Source of the DNA: Paenibacillus phocaeensis
Lineage (GTDB): Bacteria > Bacillota > Bacilli > Paenibacillales > Paenibacillaceae
Reading direction: 5' to 3'
Length of the DNA: 64,000 bases
Assembly (NCBI RefSeq): GCF_900021165.1
Contig: NZ_FCOQ01000008.1
Location: forward strand, 104,330-168,329
The position numbers and the translations under genes are program-made. The notes below the pieces were generated by a model that was not told the origin of the DNA, made no database searches, and was given only the letters and a program-made list of their open reading frames with translations. This document shows positions 58,909-64,000 of this stretch, one piece after another; position 1 is the first letter of the stretch, and each line of letters starts with the position of its first letter.

Positions 58909-59994
58909 CTAGCTTTCGACGACGGCAGCCAGCAGGCGGCTCAGCCGATCCAAATAGGTGTGAGCAGCCGTCGTCGTCCACAACGAACGCCAAGCGATTA
59001 AACGCCGTTCCTCCTCATGCTCCAGGTAATAGCGAATTTTCGCCTCCAGCTCCACTTCATCCCGGAACGTCTCGATATCGTAGCCGGGTTGATAATAGGA
59101 GACCAAATCACTGCGAATATCCGTAAGCTGGAAAGCGCCGCATCCGGCAATTTCATAGGTCCGCGGGTTGATGGAGCCTCCCGGCGTATCGCGTCCGTTC
59201 CGGTTATCCTGGCCGGCTTGCGTCGGCCGATGGATATTGAGCACGATTTTGGAGGCGTTGTAATAACGAACCGTCTCTTCGACGGGAACCCAACCGGGGC
59301 GGATGAACCGCGACAACTGTTCGTAACGGGGCAACCGGTCCCAATGATACCCGGCAATCAGCACCCGCTTATCCTGCAGGAACGAACTTAAGCGGTCGAA
59401 CAAAGCGACCCGGTTCCAAAAAGCGTTACCGATGAAACACACGTCATAACGATATTCCGGTTGTACCGGAACGGGCCGGAATTGGTGCGGATTGGCGGCA
59501 AGCGGAAGATGGTGAACGCTGCGAACGCCGAGGGACCGATAGAGCGGAACACATTCGATTTCGTGCGTGAACACCACGTCGTAGCTTAAAGCCAGCGCGA
59601 TCGAATCGTCGGTGAAATAAGGGTCATCAACGAACCAGACGGCCGTCCGAATGCCCATTCTCCGAATCTGTTCCATTTGAGCGGCATGATTAGGCGGGAA
59701 GATGTGCAGCGAGTTCATGACCAGCACCAGATCCGGACGAAGGCGCTCGGTCTCTCGCAGCATCATTTCCGGAGAAGCAACGGCACACTCGCGCGTCAGC
59801 TCCGTCAGCGCCGCCTTAACCCCTTCATCGATCGCATCGAACCCCTGGGGCACATACAACACCCGCAGATCGACCTTCGGCCGGGTAACCGGCGGAATTC
59901 GTTCGAGTACGGCCTGGCATCCGCCATACCGGATCCCCTCTTGATATCCGGCCTGATAAGCCTCGCCGTACCGGTTTTCCTTGTCGTTCTCCAA
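58909..59994 (-). CDS. CgeB-family glycosyltransferase with GX3 tag, paralogue
   Basis: The 361-residue protein starts at TTG after AGGATG. It has GYQEGIRYGG near residues 16-25, DLRVLYVPQGFDAIDEGVKA, WFVDDPYFTDDSIALALSYD, GNAFWNRVALFDRLSSFLQD and INPRTYEIAGCGAFQLTDIR. It is a paralogue of the next gene with the same order and tag. It is probably the first gene of the long leftward operon. Confidence 0.84.
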   Translation of the reverse strand: MENDKENRYGEAYQAGYQEGIRYGGCQAVLERIPPVTRPKVDLRVLYVPQGFDAIDEGVKAALTELTRECAVASPEMMLRETERLRPDLVLVMNSLHIFPPNHAAQMEQIRRMGIRTAVWFVDDPYFTDDSIALALSYDVVFTHEIECVPLYRSLGVRSVHHLPLAANPHQFRPVPVQPEYRYDVCFIGNAFWNRVALFDRLSSFLQDKRVLIAGYHWDRLPRYEQLSRFIRPGWVPVEETVRYYNASKIVLNIHRPTQAGQDNRNGRDTPGGSINPRTYEIAGCGAFQLTDIRSDLVSYYQPGYDIETFRDEVELEAKIRYYLEHEEERRLIAWRSLWTTTAAHTYLDRLSRLLAAVVES

Positions 59995-60144
59995 GGTTCT
60001 TCATCCTATCTTCGTGGAATTCTAATCTTGCGTTTCCTGGGTCTTAATAAATATATGCTGAGGGGACACGTGCATCATGGACGACTACCCGCCCGCCTGA
60101 GAAATTGGCGAATGCCGCCGTCCGCCGCCGAACCTCATACAAAA

Positions 60145-60176
60145 AAAACCGCTGCCGGTGATCCGGCAGCGGTTTT
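60145..60176 (-). terminator. Terminator after the basic-protein gene
   Basis: AAAACCGCTGCCGG pairs with CCGGCAGCGGTTTT around a tetraloop, followed by T-rich sequence on the - strand. It separates the small-protein operon from the CgeB genes. Confidence 0.85.
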
Positions 60177-60179
60177 ATG

Positions 60180-60578
60180 CTAGATTTGATTTTTATAGGC
60201 TATTTTATGTCCGTCTTCATACCCCTGAGCAAACCCGTTGTTAAATCCCTCCTGATACGCCGCGTTATACTCCTGGTCGTATACCGCCGCATCTTCGGGC
60301 GTAGCCGGCGCAGCGGCGACGGGTTCCGGGGCGCCAACCGGTTCCGGGACCGGCTCGGGAATCGCTGCGGCGGGGATGGGCAGAGCAGCGCGCTTGCGTC
60401 TGATGTTTCTTCTGCCGCGGCGTGAACGCAGCTTATGCTGCGCCTTGCGCCGCTTCCGGCGGGCATAGGTCAACTTGCTTCCCCGGCGCAGGGATAACTT
60501 CCGTTTCCTGCGGGGCCGAATTTTTCTCAGCGCGCGCGGCTTCACACGGCGGGTGCGCCGAAGTTTGGTTTTTGGCAT
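60180..60578 (-). CDS. Basic Arg-rich protein with Pro-rich linker and GX3 tag
   Basis: ATG 60,578 after AGGAGGAAG is used; the longer frame would overlap the neighbour by 111 more bases. The 132-residue product has an Arg/Lys-rich N-terminal half (residues about 1-63: RRTRRVKPRALRKIRPRRKR), a Pro/Glu/Ala linker (about 65-95) and a C-terminal tag (GFNNGFAQGYEDG, about 110-122). No enzyme domain is present. It may be a scaffold that links the tagged enzymes to the spore. Confidence 0.75.
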   Translation of the reverse strand: MPKTKLRRTRRVKPRALRKIRPRRKRKLSLRRGSKLTYARRKRRKAQHKLRSRRGRRNIRRKRAALPIPAAAIPEPVPEPVGAPEPVAAAPATPEDAAVYDQEYNAAYQEGFNNGFAQGYEDGHKIAYKNQI

Positions 60579-60886
60579 ACTTCTTCCTCCTGTTCTCCTC
60601 GGGTAGCGTCGTATGCGGCATAACAAGCTTCGATGATCCACGGCGACGAAGGAGTTCCATTTTTGACGCGATGAAAAGTTAACCCGCAAACCGTGCGGGC
60701 CATCGCCTCCTGATATTTCGTTAATCTATCGATATTGCCGGCAATATGCCTGGCGGCGTCGGGGGACAATTCCGTCACATCGGCAAGGCTGCCGAGAATC
60801 CGCGCCATCGCCAGCTGACTCTGGCTGATCGCGTCGATCAACCGAAGTTTGGCCTCTTCTCCGGCCTGAAGAGGTAAGATTGTCAT
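60542..60886 (-). CDS. Small helical protein A of a three-gene set
   Basis: The 114-residue product has helices RLIDAISQSQLAMARILGSL and NIDRLTKYQEAMARTV, the latter in the place of a similar segment in the two upstream genes. It overlaps its upstream neighbour by four bases and the basic-protein gene by 37. A longer Cys-containing tail follows. Function unknown; likely mother-cell expressed. Confidence 0.62.
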   Translation of the reverse strand: MTILPLQAGEEAKLRLIDAISQSQLAMARILGSLADVTELSPDAARHIAGNIDRLTKYQEAMARTVCGLTFHRVKNGTPSSPWIIEACYAAYDATRGEQEEEVCQKPNFGAPAV

Positions 60887-61239
60887 TTGCTTGAATCCTC
60901 CAGATCAAAATCACCGCCGAACATACCGCTAAAGCTGCCATCCAGGCCGCCGTCTCCGCCGCCTTCTTCCTCGGACGGCAGAATCGTTTTTAAGTTGCTG
61001 CACAATCCGTTTTGCAGCTTGGTCAAGCCCTCGATGACCTCTACGAGCTGGTCGTGAACGTCCAGCGGATCTCCCAACTGCTTCTCGTGATCTTCGAAAC
61101 TGCTCTCCAGCACATGATTCAAAATCCAATTGCGCACCTTCTCGGATTCAACCGCCTTGGCTTCTAAAATCATCGCAACATTCCACTGCATTTTGGCGGC
61201 TGCATCCAGGATGTTCAGGTAGGCCTGTTCCCTGCTCAT
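60883..61239 (-). CDS. Small helical protein B of a three-gene set
   Basis: The 118-residue product has AYLNILDAAAKMQWNVAMIL and VIEGLTKLQNGLCSNLKTIL, matching the helical plan of its neighbours, and a glycine/aspartate-rich tail (GGGDGGLDGSFSGMFGG). The stop overlaps the next ATG. Function unknown. Confidence 0.62.
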   Translation of the reverse strand: MSREQAYLNILDAAAKMQWNVAMILEAKAVESEKVRNWILNHVLESSFEDHEKQLGDPLDVHDQLVEVIEGLTKLQNGLCSNLKTILPSEEEGGGDGGLDGSFSGMFGGDFDLEDSSK

Positions 61240-61263
61240 GACATCATACCCCGCTTCATATCC

Positions 61264-61551
61264 TCACTCTTCCTCATGGCCTTTCAGCTGCTTCATGACA
61301 ACACCTAAATTTTCCGCCATGGCCTCCTGGAAATCCGCAATGGCATTTAGATAGGAGATCACGCTTTTGTTGATTCGGCCCGAATTCTCCAGAATGCCGG
61401 GTGCTCCTTCGAACGCCGGCTCGGCGTCGGGAATCGCATGCACGATCTGCGCCATGCGTACGGCTACCTGGCGTTCCGCATCTATCACCCGCGCCATCTG
61501 CTGATGGGAGTGGGCCATGTGTAGGATCATCTCCGAAATTTTTTGCTCCAC
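61264..61551 (-). CDS. Small helical protein C, first gene under a sigma-K-like promoter
   Basis: The 95-residue product starts at GTG after GAGGAGGAG and reads ISEMILHMAHSHQQMARVID, ERQVAVRMAQIVHAIPDAEP and YLNAIADFQEAMAENL. The C-terminal segment matches its two neighbours. A sigma-K-like promoter 75-100 bases upstream suggests late mother-cell expression of the set. I recall related genes beside spore glycosyltransferases in Paenibacillus but no function. Confidence 0.7.
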   Translation of the reverse strand: MEQKISEMILHMAHSHQQMARVIDAERQVAVRMAQIVHAIPDAEPAFEGAPGILENSGRINKSVISYLNAIADFQEAMAENLGVVMKQLKGHEEE

Positions 61552-61624
61552 CCTGACTCCTCCTCAATCAAGGCCGGCATTCCGCGATCAACCAGCGGAC
61601 ACCGGCCCCTTAGGTGCCCTGCAA

Positions 61625-61652
61625 TAACATATGCGGGTACGAATGAGCGTGT
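61625..61652 (-). promoter_or_regulatory. Sigma-K-like promoter
   Basis: CATATGTTA (61,625-61,633) is an exact CATANNNTA -10 element with ACA 16 bases upstream (61,650-61,652), as in sigma-K promoters. It drives the three-gene helical set and the basic protein. Confidence 0.6.
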
Positions 61653-61678
61653 TCCTGGGGAAATAGCCCGATCGGAGC

Positions 61679-62989
61679 CTATAAATCCTCGCTAACCAAA
61701 CGCGGCGGAGGCAGGATGGGCAGACCCTCGGGATAAGCGGCGGCCGCGTCTTCCGGAAAGGCGGCGTTCAAGGGCGCGAGCCCCCAGGCGCGCAGTGCAT
61801 ACTCGGAGATAATCTCCCGGCGCTGTCCCCGGTCGATTTGATACCACCGCCCGCCGCTGGCGATCACAGTGCCGTCCGAGAATTCGGTCCCGGACGGGGG
61901 GCCGACCGGGTGTTCCAGGGCCGGGCCGGCCGGCAGCTGCACCAAATCCAGCACGGAGAGCCTTGCAGACTCCGGCGCTGTGACCGGGGCACCAGCCGAG
62001 TGCACACGATAGCGAACTCCATGCTCCAGCCAATGGACGCCCCCGTTGACGTCACGAACCCGCACATGCGTCGGGAAGAAATCCGTAGCCCTTAACGTCC
62101 GCTCCCCGCGCCATGCCGGCATCCGCGTATATAACGCTTGCAGATCCCCCCATTTTTCACTGAAAAACTGGTGATTGCGGGTATTGACTTCCTGGAAGCC
62201 TTCGGAACCGAGACTTTTCATCGTCATGCTGCCGTAATGATGGACAAAGGTGTCCCTGGCGATCACCAACTTCTTCCCCTGCAGTCGGATCCGGGCGACC
62301 CAATCTTCATCCTCAAAATTGCCAATTTCATACCCTTCGTCAAAATAACCAACCTCATCCAGCGTCGATCGCGGAAAAGCCACGCAAAACCCGACCAACC
62401 GATCGGTTTCTTGCCATTTCAAGGAATCGGAGTGATTATGCCCGGCGGCGAATGCCGGCATATCCGCTACGTCTTGATAAGGAACCTCGATTTGCTGCTC
62501 GCCGCTGATGTAATTCGTGACAGGTCCGGCTGCAGCCGCCCCCGGATACTCCCGCAGGCACATGTGCAGTTGATCCAGCCACCGCTCCGTAACCAGCACA
62601 TCGTTATTCAACAAGACGATGGTCTTCCCTTTGGCCATCATCAAGCCGGTATTCACGGCGCGGGCGAAACCCAAATTCTGCGGATACACCGCCAGCCTCA
62701 CCCCTTTGCGCCGCCGGACCGCTTCGGCCGTACCGTCAACCGAACCGTTGTCGACCACGATGACCTCATGCGGAGGGGCCGTATGACGATCAATATGATC
62801 CAAGCACTGCATCAGCAGGTCCAAGCGATTGGTTGTCGGTATGATGATGCTCGTAAGCTCCTGGCTGGTTCCAAACGTCCGCAGGCCTTCGCGGACTCCG
62901 TACCCATAACCTGAAGCGTAACCTTGTTCGTAAGTTCCCGAAGCGCGCCTCGCTTGCGGGCTATTGCTCCCTTTATCTTCCGTTTGCAC
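61679..62989 (-). CDS. GT2 glycosyltransferase with GX3 tag and repeat C-terminal domain
   Basis: A GTG start at 62,989 follows GGGAGGTG and overlaps the upstream stop by 17 bases. The 436-residue protein has a tag GYASGYGYGVREG near residues 20-32, a GT2 domain (about 40-270: VIVVDNGSVDGTAEAVRRRK, IVLLNNDVLVTERWLDQLHM) and a C-terminal region (about 290-436) with two copies of a motif resembling GGVHWLEHGVRYRV and GGRWYQIDRGQRREIISEYA. That motif resembles short repeats in surface lipoproteins that may bind carbohydrate. Confidence 0.82.
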   Translation of the reverse strand: MQTEDKGSNSPQARRASGTYEQGYASGYGYGVREGLRTFGTSQELTSIIIPTTNRLDLLMQCLDHIDRHTAPPHEVIVVDNGSVDGTAEAVRRRKGVRLAVYPQNLGFARAVNTGLMMAKGKTIVLLNNDVLVTERWLDQLHMCLREYPGAAAAGPVTNYISGEQQIEVPYQDVADMPAFAAGHNHSDSLKWQETDRLVGFCVAFPRSTLDEVGYFDEGYEIGNFEDEDWVARIRLQGKKLVIARDTFVHHYGSMTMKSLGSEGFQEVNTRNHQFFSEKWGDLQALYTRMPAWRGERTLRATDFFPTHVRVRDVNGGVHWLEHGVRYRVHSAGAPVTAPESARLSVLDLVQLPAGPALEHPVGPPSGTEFSDGTVIASGGRWYQIDRGQRREIISEYALRAWGLAPLNAAFPEDAAAAYPEGLPILPPPRLVSEDL

Positions 62990-64000
62990 CGTTGTGCACC
63001 TCCCCGAGCTGCGGCAATACCGCCTCGCCATTTATCAATTTATCAGCCAAATGTCCCAGATCGAGCGCGACCTTGCCCAGCTCCCCGGCCAACCGCGCGC
63101 AGATGATCACTGCGGCCACGCCGGACGCGACCAGGGCCAGGTCAAAATCGGGGAATTCCCGGACGCGTTGGATCACCGCGGGAACATCGGCCACGCCATG
63201 AACCGGGGCAAGCGAGCCAACCACGTTCATGCCACGCTGCCCAAGAAATCCCCCCAGCGCCTCCGATTGATTGCCGATCAACAAGATGCGCCGCCCATGC
63301 AGCAGTTTCGTCAAATAACCGCCGGCATTCAATTCGTAATTTACAGTCGAAGTAGTCAAGCGAAGGGTGCGGTAATCCCACCCATAATGCCGCAGCACGG
63401 GGAACAGCAGGCCTTGATAGGATGGATGCCTGGATTCCGGAACCCCGATGATATCCGCAGCCTTTACAGCGGAAGCCAATGCCTCCCGCGCGGCCGGATC
63501 CGGCAGCTGTACGCCCGCATAGGGCAAAAAAGCCCCCCAGCGGAGCGCCTCCTCGGTAGAAATCACCGTACCGTGCGCCAGAGTGAGCAGCTCCCCGTCA
63601 CCGAGGCGGACGACGGACAGCGGCCGGCCTCCCCGCAGCGCCGCATCGACGGCGGCGAAGACGCCAGCGGGGGGATGCAGCGGATGCATTCGTCCGGCAA
63701 CGGCGGGGAATCCGGCAGCGATGACGTCGTCAACCCGGACCTCCGGCAGCAGCATATAACGGGGGATCAACCGTCCCAGCTTGGCTTCCCCGCCTTCAAA
63801 CAAACCTTCGCGATAGCCTTCCTCGTAGGCCGCAGCCCGGACCCGTTCCGCTTCGGCTGCGGACCAGGCGGTCTCCGTGCCGTCCATCGAGACCGGGTCG
63901 GGCGGAGCCGGCTCAGGCGCAGGCCCTAACGGCGGCAGGGGGACAGCCGGGGGCGTTGCGGCTGCGCCGGCGGCTTCTCCCGTGCCGAAGCCCCAGTCGG
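62973..64000 (-). CDS. GT-D fold glycosyltransferase with GX3 tag (N-terminus beyond window)
   Basis: The frame stays open to the right edge, so the true start is outside. The window part begins with a Pro-rich linker (residues about 1-40 of the visible part), then a tag YEEGYREGLFEGG, then the GT-D domain: LSVVRLGDGELLTLAHGT (the DGE motif), VGSLAPVHGVADVPAVIQRV, and DLALVASGVAAVIICARLAG near the end. GT-D enzymes are found in bacterial surface glycosylation. Because the basic protein at 60,180 has the order Arg-rich, Pro-rich, tag, an Arg-rich N-terminus is predicted here too. Confidence 0.8.
   Translation of the reverse strand, partial: DWGFGTGEAAGAAATPPAVPLPPLGPAPEPAPPDPVSMDGTETAWSAAEAERVRAAAYEEGYREGLFEGGEAKLGRLIPRYMLLPEVRVDDVIAAGFPAVAGRMHPLHPPAGVFAAVDAALRGGRPLSVVRLGDGELLTLAHGTVISTEEALRWGAFLPYAGVQLPDPAAREALASAVKAADIIGVPESRHPSYQGLLFPVLRHYGWDYRTLRLTTSTVNYELNAGGYLTKLLHGRRILLIGNQSEALGGFLGQRGMNVVGSLAPVHGVADVPAVIQRVREFPDFDLALVASGVAAVIICARLAGELGKVALDLGHLADKLINGEAVLPQLGEVHNGANGR

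Noticed and set aside
62138..62914. 258-codon + strand frame over the GT2 gene
   Set aside because: Shadow frame; the GT2 domain is clear on the - strand.

Overview
The window looks like a chromosome segment of an endospore-forming Firmicute of the Paenibacillaceae type (Paenibacillus or a close relative). This rests on an almost textbook GerE, an RpiR-nagB-nagA operon, a YhcN/YlaJ-type sporulation lipoprotein, CgeB-family glycosyltransferases, Bacillus-type ribosome binding sites and sigma-K-like promoters. No database search was possible; every product name comes from motifs and remembered families.

Region 1 (1 to about 38,685) is a prophage that continues past the left edge. Its early genes run leftward from 8.85 kb: Cro-like repressor, antirepressor, many small proteins, a Zn-hook ATPase, RecT, a metallo-beta-lactamase-fold protein, then an SPP1-like replication block (initiator with origin-like repeats, helicase loader, DnaB). 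The lysogeny and accessory segment (9.0-15.3 kb, mostly + strand) carries a CI-like repressor without a protease domain, several small regulators with operators and LexA-type boxes, an Ltp superinfection-exclusion protein and a Csx16-like protein. Late genes run leftward from 37.9 to 15.4 kb: winged-helix regulators with a 22-23 bp repeat array, terminases, a lambda-type head, a contractile P2-type tail with a programmed -1 frameshift in the tail chaperone, and a lysis cassette. No integrase lies in the window.

The right end of the prophage falls inside gerE. Codons 1-51 of gerE (38,838 to 38,686) are intact and align residue for residue with B. subtilis GerE; the rest is replaced by ten phage-encoded codons. 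The missing 3' part should lie beyond the left end of the element. This resembles the skin/sigK and SPbeta/spsM arrangements, in which a prophage leaves the chromosome in the mother cell and rebuilds a sporulation gene.

Region 2 (38.9-45.3 kb) is core metabolism: glpK, a MarR regulator, the RpiR-nagB-nagA amino-sugar operon and a sporulation lipoprotein.

Region 3 (45.4-64 kb, almost all - strand) is a glycosylation locus that appears to serve the spore surface. It holds at least eight glycosyltransferases, a probable UDP-L-FucNAc or UDP-L-QuiNAc pathway (CapG-like epimerase, 4,6-dehydratase, RmlD-like reductase), a second 4,6-dehydratase, a UDP-sugar dehydrogenase, three related small helical proteins and a basic protein. 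Five proteins here share a G-x3-G-x3-G tag rich in Tyr/Phe, and two carry Arg-rich and Pro-rich segments. Sigma-K-like promoters precede two of the units. In B. subtilis the cge genes answer to sigma-K and GerE, so the split gerE and this locus may be functionally linked.
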